Source: a bacterium (lineage in GTDB: Bacteria > KSB1 > UBA2214). From it: a stretch of 21,206 nt of DNA. This document shows, piece after piece, positions 13,135 through 21,206 of this stretch. Each line of letters starts with the position of its first letter. The first letter of the stretch is position 1. Made by a program: the position numbers and the translations under genes. The notes beneath the pieces were generated by a model that did no database searches, had not been told where the DNA came from, and saw nothing but the letters and a program-made list of their open reading frames with translations. The DNA lies in contig JAKQKF010000358.1 of the NCBI GenBank assembly GCA_029560815.1, forward strand, positions 1 to 21,206. Reading direction: 5' to 3'.

Positions 13135-15903
13135 ATGATTAAAAAGTGGTTTTTAATCATCAGTACTCTTGTCTGGGCCGTATCCCTGCAGGCCGGTGTC
13201 ACCGGCAAGATCGCCGGCAAGATCATCGACGTACAGACGAAACAGCCCATCCCCGGTGTCAATGTACTCCTGGAAGGCACCAGCATGGGTGCCGTCACAG
13301 ACGTCAGCGGGCAGTACACCATTCTCAACGTGACGCCGGGAAGCTATACGGTGCGTGCATCCATGATCGGATACACCACCATGCGCGTTGAAGGGGTCCG
13401 GGTCTCCATCGATCTGACCACCCGCGTCAATGTGAATCTCTCCTCGGAGGTCCTCGACATCACCGACGCCATCACCGTGGTGGCGCAGCGGCCGATGATC
13501 CAGAAGGACGAAGTAGCGACCAAACACTATATCTCCAACGAGGAGATCGAGCTGCAGCCGGTCGACTCGTTTCAGGAGATCGCCCAGAACCAGGCCGGCG
13601 TGGTCGGCAGCCATTTCCGCGGCGGCCGCGGCAGCGAGGTGCTCGTGCTCATCGATGGCATCCCGGTGCGCGACGCCTCCGGTGAATATGCCGGCAACAT
13701 GGGCGGATTCACCAGCTCGGTGCCCAGCTATGGCATCGAAGAACTCGAGGTCTCGCTGGGCGGATTCGGCGCCGAATACGGCAACGTCCAGTCCGGCGTG
13801 CTCAACCTCGCCATGAAAGAAGGCTCCAGCCGCTACAACGGCCGCTTCCGCGTCTCGACCACCGATTTCGGCACCCCCAGCATCAATACCCCCTTTAATC
13901 GCAAGATCTACGAGGCCTCTCTTTCCGGCCCCGTGCCGATGGTTAAAAAGGTACTCCCCGGCGCGCTCTCCTTCTCGCTCTCGGGCGAGCTGACCGACAA
14001 GGATCACGGCTACTATCCGAATCAGTACACCTACGACCGCACCCTCCAGGGCAAACTGACCTGGCGCATCTCTCCCAATTATAAACTGACCTACGGCACC
14101 CTATATAACCAGATGGATTGGGACCAGTACTATTTCTGGGCAGCCAAGTACGGCCCCGGCCCCGAATACCAGAGCAATCAGTACCAGTATGTGGACAATT
14201 CCACCCTCTACAACTATCTTTACGTCCTTGATCCCGGCAAGTACAACGACCAGCAGGGCAAGGTCGATCCGATCTCGGGCAATCTGAACGACAAGCCCTA
14301 TACCCAGATGCAAACCTACTATGTCGGCGGGATGCAGGATTATCTCTGGAACTATGAAAAACGCAGCAATACCAACTACCTGATCTGGACCCATGCCCTC
14401 AATCCCAAAACCTACTATGAGGTGCGCGCACAGCACTTTTTCTCCAATTATCACTATGCCACGCCCGACGTCGAGGACCGCGACGGCGATGGCAACACCA
14501 AGGAAGATCTGGTCTGGGATACCAGCCAGCCCGGCCCCCATCCCATCTATCGCGAACGGGAGAACAATCTGTGGTGGGTGCGCGGCGACGATCCCGGCTA
14601 TCTCTATCAGGGCTCCTGGACCCGTTCCCTCAAGGCGGACCTGGTCAGCCAGGTCACCCAGAACCATCTCCTCAAAGGCGGTCTTGAATTCTACAACAAC
14701 CGCACCAAGGTGGAGAACATCTCCTGGTCGCTCAATCTCGAAACCCTTCGCAAGGACATCTGGGACGAGGATGCCTACGATTTAGGCGCCTATATCCAGG
14801 ATAAACTGGAATTCGAGGGCATCATCGCCCTCGTCGGCCTCCGTTATGACGCCTTCAATCCCAATGGACTCGGAGACGCTGTTTATTATCCTGCGGATTT
14901 CGCCAATCCCTTCGCCGAAGTGGTCGGCGACCTGCCTGTGCTGCTCAATCCGCAGAAACCGACGGTCAAACACCAGCTCAGCCCGCGCATCGGCATCTCC
15001 CACCCCATCACCGACCGCGACGTGATCCACTACACCTACGGCCACTATTTCCAGCGGCCGGATCTCTACTGGCTCTTCCGCAACAATAAATATCAGGCCC
15101 TGACCAAGGTCGGCAACAACATTGGTAATCCCAATCTCAATCCGGAAAAGACCGTCGCCTACGAGATCGGCCTTGAGCACCAGTTCAATGACGACATCAA
15201 GGGGACGGTCACCGGTTATTACAAGGATATCTCCAACCTGGTCGACTGGATGAAATATGTCGGCCGCTCGATCCAGAATATCGAGATGAACGTCTTCACC
15301 AACGCCGACTATGGCAACGTCAAAGGCCTCGAATTCACCATGAGCAAACGCCTCGGGCGCTTCTGGGGCGGCCATGTCAACTATACCTATTCGGTCGCCA
15401 AAGGCCGCAGCTCCGATGCCTGGGGAGGTTACGGCAGCTTTACCGATGCCAAACGGATGAACCTGCTCAACTACGACCAGACCCATACGGTCAACGCCAA
15501 CCTCAGTCTGCGCACGCCGGGCGAGTTCGGCCCCGAGCTCCTGGGCGTCAAGCCCCTGGGCAACTGGCAGAGCAACATCCAGTTCAGCTACGGCAGCGGC
15601 CTGCCCTACTCCAGCTACGGCACCAACAAGGTCAACGACCAGCGCCTGCCCTGGACCAGCTCGACCGATCTCAAGCTGCTGCGCCAGTTCAAGATCGCCG
15701 GCCTCGGTCTGGATCTCTTCATCGACGTCTTTAATCTCTTTGATCGCAAAAATGTCAACTATATCAACAGCTCGCAGTATTATGATATCACCGGCGATCC
15801 CTCCGTCATCATGCTCGACGTGGATGGGGAAAACTACATCCGCAATCCGCAGGTATGGGATACCGGCCGCCAGGTGCGCGCCGGCGTCGCCATTCAATTC
15901 TAA
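13135..15903 (+). CDS. TonB-dependent outer-membrane receptor with carboxypeptidase-like N-terminal domain
   Basis: A 922-residue receptor for energised uptake across the outer membrane. Domains in order: signal peptide (1-20, cut near LQA), a carboxypeptidase-D-regulatory-like beta domain (22-105, with GKIIDVQTKQPIPGVNVLLEG), a TonB-box-like stretch (about 109-117, ITDAITVVA), the plug (about 120-240, with LVLIDGIPVRD), and a 22-strand-type barrel ending in the aromatic AIQF. Residues 448-458 (DRDGDGNTKED) form a calcium-loop-like insertion in a probable outer loop. GGAGG lies 6 bases before the ATG. It leads a cluster with a secreted protein 12 bases downstream and a PorV-like barrel. This is the SusC style of receptor, but no SusD gene follows. 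The substrate is unknown. Confidence 0.9.
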   Translation: MIKKWFLIISTLVWAVSLQAGVTGKIAGKIIDVQTKQPIPGVNVLLEGTSMGAVTDVSGQYTILNVTPGSYTVRASMIGYTTMRVEGVRVSIDLTTRVNVNLSSEVLDITDAITVVAQRPMIQKDEVATKHYISNEEIELQPVDSFQEIAQNQAGVVGSHFRGGRGSEVLVLIDGIPVRDASGEYAGNMGGFTSSVPSYGIEELEVSLGGFGAEYGNVQSGVLNLAMKEGSSRYNGRFRVSTTDFGTPSINTPFNRKIYEASLSGPVPMVKKVLPGALSFSLSGELTDKDHGYYPNQYTYDRTLQGKLTWRISPNYKLTYGTLYNQMDWDQYYFWAAKYGPGPEYQSNQYQYVDNSTLYNYLYVLDPGKYNDQQGKVDPISGNLNDKPYTQMQTYYVGGMQDYLWNYEKRSNTNYLIWTHALNPKTYYEVRAQHFFSNYHYATPDVEDRDGDGNTKEDLVWDTSQPGPHPIYRERENNLWWVRGDDPGYLYQGSWTRSLKADLVSQVTQNHLLKGGLEFYNNRTKVENISWSLNLETLRKDIWDEDAYDLGAYIQDKLEFEGIIALVGLRYDAFNPNGLGDAVYYPADFANPFAEVVGDLPVLLNPQKPTVKHQLSPRIGISHPITDRDVIHYTYGHYFQRPDLYWLFRNNKYQALTKVGNNIGNPNLNPEKTVAYEIGLEHQFNDDIKGTVTGYYKDISNLVDWMKYVGRSIQNIEMNVFTNADYGNVKGLEFTMSKRLGRFWGGHVNYTYSVAKGRSSDAWGGYGSFTDAKRMNLLNYDQTHTVNANLSLRTPGEFGPELLGVKPLGNWQSNIQFSYGSGLPYSSYGTNKVNDQRLPWTSSTDLKLLRQFKIAGLGLDLFIDVFNLFDRKNVNYINSSQYYDITGDPSVIMLDVDGENYIRNPQVWDTGRQVRAGVAIQF

Positions 15904-15915
15904 GGGAGGCCCTAC

Positions 15916-17934
15916 ATGGTTAATGTGAATCGATATCGCACCACCGCAACTCTCCTTATGGTGCTGCTCTTCTGTCTCGCTCTTACCGCCTGGGCGGTAG
16001 ACAGCCCCGGCCACAAGGCGCGCCTGACCAAACCCGGCACCATGGCCATCGCCTCCCCGATCGTGCCCGACAACTGGAAGTTTCACCAGATCGGCACCCT
16101 CTGGTCGCGGGTGACCAATTTCAGCTATATGGGCGATGACGCCTACGAAGGCCGCACCCCCTCCTGCGACTATCCGGGCGGCTCGGGCAACTCCTACCTC
16201 TACCGCGGCACCATCTGGCTCACCGCACTGGTCGACGGCACACCCCATTCCACCCAGGGCGATGACCACGAGTTTTCGCCCCTCGATTCGGTGCACGTCT
16301 ATTCCGGCCCGGGCGCCCGCTCCGAAGAGGACACCTATACCCGCTACTACGACGTCTCCGCCCCACTGGCCAGCGGCCACTTCCCCCTCGGCGTGGAAGT
16401 CACTGAGCGCACCTACGCCTGGAGCGCCAGCTGGGCGGGCGATTTCATCATCTATGAATACACTGTCAAGAACGTCGGCGTCGACTCGGACGGCGACCAG
16501 CTGCCGGACAAACCGCGCGATCTCGACCAGTTCTACTTCACCATCCGTTTCGACGGCGATGTCTCCAAGCTGCCGAGCTGGGGCGCCGAATCGCGTTTCT
16601 GCAATATCGACGATTTCGTCCTCAGCAATGGTCAGCCCTGGGACTCCTGGATCAAGGATTTTCCCCAGATGGCCGGCCGGGACCACACCCTCACCGAGGC
16701 CGACCTCGACAGCAGCATGATCTTCATGTGGGACGGCGACAACCCCAGCTATCCGGCCGACAATGGCGTCGATGACGATTTCGGCAACCCCGGCGCGGAT
16801 GGCAAACTGCAGACCCCCGGCTTTCTCGGTTTCAAGATCCTCAAAACCGAACCCTATCTCAAGCCGAGTTCCTTTCACCAGTGCCAGATCTACAACGATC
16901 CCGCCTCCGACCTGGAAGCCTGGACCAAGATGATCTCCGTCCATACCTATGACGGACTCATCTACAGCAAGGGAAAGCCGTACTGTTACGATTTCCGCGG
17001 CATTCTCTCCTTCGGGCCGATTGAAAAATTCGCCTATGGCGATTCCTTCAAGGTCACAGCCGCTCTCTCGGTGGGCAGCGACCCGGACAGCGGCGGGGTC
17101 TACAGCCTGATGAAACTGGTGAATAATTTCAATACCGCCCAGTTCATCGTCGACAACGACTACAAGGTCTCCTCGGAAGCCCTGGCCCCGGCCGCTCCCC
17201 AGGTCCGCCTCGAGCAGGTGCTCGACGGCAGCCAGGTGACCGGGATCAGGGTCGTCTGGGACGACGTCGCGACCGCGCATGCCTACTTTGAAGGCTACAA
17301 GGTCTGGAAAGCGGTGGGCAAGAACTCCCAGGGCGCCTATGACTGGATGCCGCTCGGCGCAGGCACCTATGCCACGCTTCCCGGTGGCACCTGGCCGCCT
17401 CCCGCCGGCGAGCAGGCCGGCACCTTCGCCCTCGTCGACAACGACATCATCAACGGCTTTGAATACTATTACGCGGTACAATCGTATACGCGCGACATCA
17501 ACGATCCCATCCCCCTCGGGGTGATCCAGAGCAATATCCTCAACAGCATTAAAAGCATCGCACCGGCCAATCCGGTGGCGAAGACTCTGGACAACGTCAA
17601 GGTCGTGCCCAACCCCTATATCGGCAGCGCTGTCTGGAACAATCCCATGCCGAGCGACAATGAGCCCTGGCAGCACCGCATCCAGTTCACCAACCTGCCG
17701 GCTGATGCCACGGTCAAAATCTTCACCCTCGACGGCGACTATATCGACGAGATCCAGGCGGGCAAGAGCGCGCGCCGGACCGCCGACAATGTGGTGATCG
17801 AAGGAGCCGACAGCGTGGCGGAATGGGATATCATCACGCGTAACAATCAGGAGGCGGCGCCCGGCATCTATATGTATGTCGTCGATTCGCCTTCCCTCGG
17901 CCAAAAGATCGGCAAATTCGTGATAATCCAGTAG
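15916..17934 (+). CDS. Large secreted protein with C-terminal sorting-type module
   Basis: A 672-residue exported protein; signal peptide 1-27 (cut near AWA). The body is beta-rich and aromatic, with a calcium-type DSDGDQLPD (190-198) like thrombospondin type 3 loops and several other Asp-rich turns. A fibronectin-like segment (about 425-545, VRLEQVLDGSQVTGIRVVWDD onward) precedes a C-terminal module from about 562, KVVPNPYIGS... to GIYMYVVDS and KFVIIQ, which follows the FlgD/T9SS-type pattern common in FCB secreted proteins. I do not recognise the body. AGGGAGG sits 6 bases before the ATG, 12 bases after the TonB receptor stop. The position directly after a SusC-style receptor suggests a surface partner or ligand-capture protein, in the place where SusD would stand; that is inference from order only. 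Confidence 0.75.
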   Translation: MVNVNRYRTTATLLMVLLFCLALTAWAVDSPGHKARLTKPGTMAIASPIVPDNWKFHQIGTLWSRVTNFSYMGDDAYEGRTPSCDYPGGSGNSYLYRGTIWLTALVDGTPHSTQGDDHEFSPLDSVHVYSGPGARSEEDTYTRYYDVSAPLASGHFPLGVEVTERTYAWSASWAGDFIIYEYTVKNVGVDSDGDQLPDKPRDLDQFYFTIRFDGDVSKLPSWGAESRFCNIDDFVLSNGQPWDSWIKDFPQMAGRDHTLTEADLDSSMIFMWDGDNPSYPADNGVDDDFGNPGADGKLQTPGFLGFKILKTEPYLKPSSFHQCQIYNDPASDLEAWTKMISVHTYDGLIYSKGKPYCYDFRGILSFGPIEKFAYGDSFKVTAALSVGSDPDSGGVYSLMKLVNNFNTAQFIVDNDYKVSSEALAPAAPQVRLEQVLDGSQVTGIRVVWDDVATAHAYFEGYKVWKAVGKNSQGAYDWMPLGAGTYATLPGGTWPPPAGEQAGTFALVDNDIINGFEYYYAVQSYTRDINDPIPLGVIQSNILNSIKSIAPANPVAKTLDNVKVVPNPYIGSAVWNNPMPSDNEPWQHRIQFTNLPADATVKIFTLDGDYIDEIQAGKSARRTADNVVIEGADSVAEWDIITRNNQEAAPGIYMYVVDSPSLGQKIGKFVIIQ

Positions 17935-17990
17935 CGGCCGGCAAGAATCAACCGGAAGGAATTTTAGATCCTTATTAACGAGGATGAACC

Positions 17991-18983
17991 ATGAAAAATA
18001 CGACCTGTATCATACCCATCCTGATCTTGTTGATCCTGGCCGGATCCGGCTTCGGGCAGACCTTTGCGCCGGTAGGGACCTCGGTGGCCCAGTTCCTCGA
18101 AGTGGGCACGGGTGCCCGGGCGACCGGCCTCGGTCAGGCCTACACCGGCATGGCCGCAGGCGCGGAGGCCGCCTTCTGGAATCCCGCCGGTCTGGCGGAG
18201 ACCAGCGGCCATAACTTTTACAGCTCTTTCAGCACCTGGCCCGCCGACATCTCCCTGATGGGGCTCTCCTACGCCCTCAATCTCGGCAACATCGGCATCG
18301 TCGGCATCAGCGGGGTCTATCTTATGACCGACGATATGGAGATCACCACCCTGAACCAGCCCGGCGGGACGGGCGAATATTTCAATATCGCCAATTTCGC
18401 CATGGGCCTCTCCTACGCCCGCTACCTCACCGACCGTTTTTCTGTCGGTGCCACCGGCAAGGTGGTCCACGAGAAATATCTCACCAACGGCTACACCACC
18501 TGGGCCTTGGATCTGGGCACCATGTACCGCACCGGTTTCCATGGCTTGCGTCTGGGCATGTCGATCCTCCACTTCGGCCCGGAGGTGAACTTTAGCGGCG
18601 ACTATATCGATTTCAGCGACTCCAAATCCTACAGCGTCAACAAGAGCAAGGAGTTCAATACCTATTCGCTGCCGATCAATTTCCGCTTCGGTGCGGCCAT
18701 CGATCTGCTCAATAACGATCAACACCGCCTGACCACGGCCGTCGACATGGTCCATCCCAACAACAACCTCGAACAGTATAACATGGGCCTGGAATATGGC
18801 TTTAACCAGATGTTCTTCCTGCGCGCCGGCTATCAGATCGAAGCCGATGAGGGCGGACTGGGGCTTGGGCTCGGGGTGCAGACCACGGTGAGTGGCCATC
18901 TCGGGCTGGTTTTCGATTATTCCTACGCGGACCTGGGCATTTTAACCTCCGCCCATCGTTTCTCCCTGGCGGTGAAATACTAA
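17991..18983 (+). CDS. PorV/PorQ-family outer-membrane barrel protein
   Basis: A 330-residue protein with a signal peptide (1-22) and the hallmark start of PorV/PorQ-type FadL-like barrels: FLEVGTGARATGLGQAYTGM followed by EAAFWNPAGLAET. Amphipathic strand pairs run to the terminal aromatic LAVKY. In Bacteroidetes PorV acts with the type IX secretion system as a shuttle and acceptor for proteins carrying a C-terminal signal; in other FCB phyla the paralogues are numerous and their roles are less clear. GAGGATG precedes the ATG by about 5 bases. It is third in the receptor cluster, 56 bases after the secreted protein, which carries a C-terminal module this barrel might handle. A strong terminator follows 27 bases after the stop. 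Confidence 0.88.
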   Translation: MKNTTCIIPILILLILAGSGFGQTFAPVGTSVAQFLEVGTGARATGLGQAYTGMAAGAEAAFWNPAGLAETSGHNFYSSFSTWPADISLMGLSYALNLGNIGIVGISGVYLMTDDMEITTLNQPGGTGEYFNIANFAMGLSYARYLTDRFSVGATGKVVHEKYLTNGYTTWALDLGTMYRTGFHGLRLGMSILHFGPEVNFSGDYIDFSDSKSYSVNKSKEFNTYSLPINFRFGAAIDLLNNDQHRLTTAVDMVHPNNNLEQYNMGLEYGFNQMFFLRAGYQIEADEGGLGLGLGVQTTVSGHLGLVFDYSYADLGILTSAHRFSLAVKY

Positions 18984-19009
18984 ACTCCGCCCGAATTCCT
19001 CAAAAAAAA

Positions 19010-19038
19010 GAGCCTCCACGATGGAGGCTCTTTTTTTT
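19010..19038 (+). terminator. Rho-independent terminator of the receptor cluster
   Basis: A perfect 9-bp stem (GAGCCTCCA, 19010-19018, with 19022-19030) and a 3-base loop are followed by eight T. Eight A precede the stem, so it can also work on the minus strand. Confidence 0.92.
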
Positions 19039-19092
19039 AACTTGTACCCACCCAACACAATTTCCTCAAGTCCGGACTAAACCGTAAATAAG

Positions 19093-19124
19093 AATCCCCT
19101 GATCGAAGTTTCGGTCAGGGGATT
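19093..19124 (-). terminator. Hairpin terminator of the minus-strand propeller gene
   Basis: AATCCCCTGA (19093-19102) pairs with 19115-19124, and the inner CGAA/TTCG extends the stem to nearly the whole element. It begins 25 bases beyond the stop of the minus-strand gene at 19149. Downstream on that strand comes a broken T-rich stretch (TTCTTATTT), so termination is likely but not as clean as at 19010-19038. Confidence 0.65.
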
Positions 19125-19148
19125 TATTTTGTGAAGATGGAAAATAAC

Positions 19149-21206
19149 TTATTTCACCAGAACCATCTGCCGCGCGATCTGATGATTGCCGGATCTGAGC
19201 AGATAGATGTAGATGCCACTGGTGACTTTTTGTCCATTATTATTGGTGGCATCCCAGTTCACCGAATGGTTCCCCTCATTCATCGTACCCTCGGCCAGGG
19301 TCTTCACGACCTCGCCCTTGAGGTTGTAGATGACCAGGGAGACCGTCTGCTTGACCGGCAGGGTATAGGAGATAGTCGTGGTCGGATTGAACGGATTGGG
19401 ATAGTTCTGGCTCAACTGAAAGCCCTCAGGCATGCTTTCACGCGGCCGATCGGCAATACCGGTCAACATGTTCTCAAAACGCAGGACCTGACCAGCATAA
19501 GAAAAAACATAGCCGAAATTTTTGCTAAGGAACAAACCGCCGACAAAATCATCGTCTGGCACAGTCGGCGAAATATTCACTTTGCCCCAGGTGGCACCTA
19601 AATCCGAAGTGTACCAAACGCCAATGTCATCCATCCCCATAACAATATTGGTATTGGGAATGGCTACAACGCCATTGACCCAGCAGTCGGAAGCTGTGTC
19701 TGGTTTGCTGACCGCTGACCAGGTAGCGCCACCGTCTGTAGTTGCAAAGATATTGCCGGAACGTCCATTGCACATACCCTTATTTCCATCTAGAAATGTT
19801 ATTGCCCGGATATCTTTGGCGATGATCTCCGTTGGGACTGTAAAACTCTCCCAAGTCAAACCGGCGTCTTTGCTGCGGAAAACAAAAGAGCCATTGTTAT
19901 CAGATGCCGTTCCAGTAGCCCACATGTTTGGACCTAAAGAGCAGCTGGCCAATCCCCAGCTATAGATGGCCTGTGAAGCCTGCAAATAATCGATTCCAAT
20001 AATTTCATTCCAGGTCGCGCCTTTGTCTTCAGTTCGACAAAAATACATATTGCCATTGGAATCCCCATCCCCAAAAGCAACCGCAACATTTTCACCAAGC
20101 ACTTTAACGCCATCAAACCATCCCGGAGCAATGGGAGGGATCGTGTAGGCATGAACCTCAGTCCAGGTGATGCCGCCGTCCGTTGTACGATGGATTTTCC
20201 CATCCGCTTGAGCGACGATTGCGATATTGGCATCAAAAGCATCCATTCCAGCTGTACGGTTGGGAATGGCCGTGGCGTTATGGGTGAAAGTATTACCACC
20301 ATCAATCGAACGCCAGACAAAGGTCTCCTTGGTGGATGAATTGTGTCCACAGAACCAGATTGTTTGGCCGTTATCCAAGATGCGGCCGGGTTTGAATATG
20401 AATGAGGTCGGAGGTGTGGCGCCATTGTACAAAACCTCGGGAGCGACAATCAGATTGTCGAAGGCCAAGGTCGTCGGCACATAATCCAGGACCACGATCG
20501 GCTTGGTGCCCAGATCCGGGAACACACCCGCATCCGTACTGGAGGTATAGAGCACTTCCATCTGCGGATCGCTGTCGACATTAGCCAGTTGGACCACGGT
20601 CCAGATGCCACCCTCGGAATAGAGGGAATCGATCACCGCGAAGGTATAGTTGGCCGGATTGGCAATATCGCCGCCCTTGTAGGCGAGATGGAAAATGCCC
20701 GCATTCGGGGTCGAGGCGCGCGAGCCATAGACGAAATCGAGCTTGCCGTCGCCGTCGATGTCACCGGAGGCGCCGCCCCACGGGCCGCGGGTTCCGCTCG
20801 GCCACCATTTTCCGACGTTGACAAGTTCGGTGTGCTTGAGGGTGTCGCCGTCTTCCTGGACGAGATAGATGCCCTTGGCGGCATCGTTGCCCCAGTCATA
20901 GACCGCGACGATCATCTCCTGGACGCCGTCGCCGTTCAGATCGACCACCTGGGTCGATTGCACCGGCGCGCCGCCGGCCATGGGCGAGAGTTTGGTATAG
21001 CCCCAGCCGAAGCCATCCCAGGTGAACTTGGTGATTTCCACTTCGCAAAAGCTGTAGACGTTGGAACCGATGGCCACCACATCCCATTTGTTCTGGGTGG
21101 TGCCGGCCTTGAGGGTGAAATCGAGGCCGCTGGTCTCCATCGTCCAGGTCTCAGTGCCGTCGCCGTTGTCCGGGATCTTGTCGACCGAGACCACACCGCA
21201 GAAAAC
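19149..21206 (-). CDS. Secreted FG-GAP / BNR-repeat protein with T9SS-type C-terminus (5' partial)
   Basis: The reading frame is open to the window edge, so the N-terminus and any signal peptide lie outside; numbering here starts at the GTG at 21194, which is probably internal. Residues 75-220 hold FG-GAP/VCBS-type repeats with calcium loops (DLNGDGVQEMIVA, 85-97; GDIDGDGKLDFVYG, 144-157). Residues about 280-560 hold at least five BNR/Ycf48-like propeller repeats, each with a T/S-x-D-x-G-x-T-W core (RSIDGGNTF, RTTDGGITW, RTEDKGATW, RSKDAGLTW, ATTDGGATW). Residues 594-681 are a canonical sorting module, LSQNYPNPFNPTTTISY to GIYIYLLRSG and MVLVK. It is probably a cell-surface or released propeller protein, perhaps binding glycans or proteins; no catalytic residues are evident. 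The middle part is markedly AT-richer than both ends. Confidence 0.88.
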   Translation of the reverse strand, partial: VFCGVVSVDKIPDNGDGTETWTMETSGLDFTLKAGTTQNKWDVVAIGSNVYSFCEVEITKFTWDGFGWGYTKLSPMAGGAPVQSTQVVDLNGDGVQEMIVAVYDWGNDAAKGIYLVQEDGDTLKHTELVNVGKWWPSGTRGPWGGASGDIDGDGKLDFVYGSRASTPNAGIFHLAYKGGDIANPANYTFAVIDSLYSEGGIWTVVQLANVDSDPQMEVLYTSSTDAGVFPDLGTKPIVVLDYVPTTLAFDNLIVAPEVLYNGATPPTSFIFKPGRILDNGQTIWFCGHNSSTKETFVWRSIDGGNTFTHNATAIPNRTAGMDAFDANIAIVAQADGKIHRTTDGGITWTEVHAYTIPPIAPGWFDGVKVLGENVAVAFGDGDSNGNMYFCRTEDKGATWNEIIGIDYLQASQAIYSWGLASCSLGPNMWATGTASDNNGSFVFRSKDAGLTWESFTVPTEIIAKDIRAITFLDGNKGMCNGRSGNIFATTDGGATWSAVSKPDTASDCWVNGVVAIPNTNIVMGMDDIGVWYTSDLGATWGKVNISPTVPDDDFVGGLFLSKNFGYVFSYAGQVLRFENMLTGIADRPRESMPEGFQLSQNYPNPFNPTTTISYTLPVKQTVSLVIYNLKGEVVKTLAEGTMNEGNHSVNWDATNNNGQKVTSGIYIYLLRSGNHQIARQMVLVK
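19500..20445 (-). other. AT-rich cassette inside the propeller gene
   Basis: Sampled 60-base blocks inside this stretch are about 40-43% GC (19501-19560, 19741-19800, 20041-20100), while blocks on each side are about 60-65% (19261-19320, 20461-20520, 20701-20760, 20881-20940). The limits match the BNR/Ycf48 propeller repeats and exclude the FG-GAP part and the sorting module. The frame is intact through both junctions. Confidence 0.7.

Noticed and set aside
14782..17904. A 1040-codon open frame on the minus strand
   Set aside because: It is antisense to the TonB receptor and secreted protein, has the low-complexity Val/Ile/Asp/Gly composition of a shadow frame and no recognisable fold or ribosome site.
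1..21206. CRISPR arrays, tRNA or rRNA genes, insertion sequences
   Set aside because: No regularly spaced repeats, cloverleaf-like segments, rRNA-like stretches or transposase frames were seen.

Overview
The window looks like a piece of a GC-rich (about 60%) genome from an uncultured member of the FCB superphylum, of the KSB1/Calditrichota/Ignavibacteria type. The clues are a PorV/PorQ-family barrel protein, secreted proteins ending in T9SS/FlgD-like sorting modules (the NYPNPFNP signature), a TonB-dependent receptor with a carboxypeptidase-like N-terminal domain, and tight AGGAGG-led gene clusters. The assignment is by protein style only; no ribosomal RNA or marker gene is present.

Layout. 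(1) Positions 1-263 hold the first codons of a minus-strand gene and a divergent promoter region. (2) Positions 264-4488 form an apparent three-gene plus-strand regulatory cluster: an unrecognised, possibly sigma-like protein; a soluble protein with an exact HxxxCxxC zinc motif of the anti-sigma (ZAS) type; and a 773-residue membrane protein joining a Lon-protease-like (S16) domain, one transmembrane helix and an FG-GAP-like propeller. I do not know a described system with this combination. (3) Positions 4610-7546 encode a CNT nucleoside transporter and an NCS2/AzgA-like permease, probably a nucleoside/nucleobase scavenging operon. (4) Positions 7614-9801 encode a small exported barrel-like protein and a membrane-anchored metallophosphoesterase whose catalytic fold is split by a jelly-roll (LamG/DUF1080-like) insertion. 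(5) Convergent to it is a small cupin; divergent from the cupin is a secreted GH51 alpha-L-arabinofuranosidase (10227-11771).

(6) Positions 11772-13100 are an AT-rich island with a two-gene toxin-antitoxin-like locus (AbiEii-type nucleotidyltransferase and a small partner), preceded by a 13-bp perfect inverted repeat. (7) Positions 13135-18983 are an outer-membrane cluster: TonB-dependent receptor, large secreted protein, PorV-like barrel, closed by a strong intrinsic terminator. (8) Positions 19149-21206 (minus strand, 5' end outside the window) encode a secreted FG-GAP/BNR-repeat protein with a T9SS-type C-terminus, ended by its own hairpin. The middle of this gene is about 20 percentage points lower in GC than its two ends.

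Together the genes suggest a heterotroph that scavenges nucleosides and arabinose-containing polysaccharides and puts much effort into its outer membrane and secreted proteins. The most novel items are the Lon-like/ZAS/propeller module, the split metallophosphoesterase, and the mosaic secreted propeller protein.
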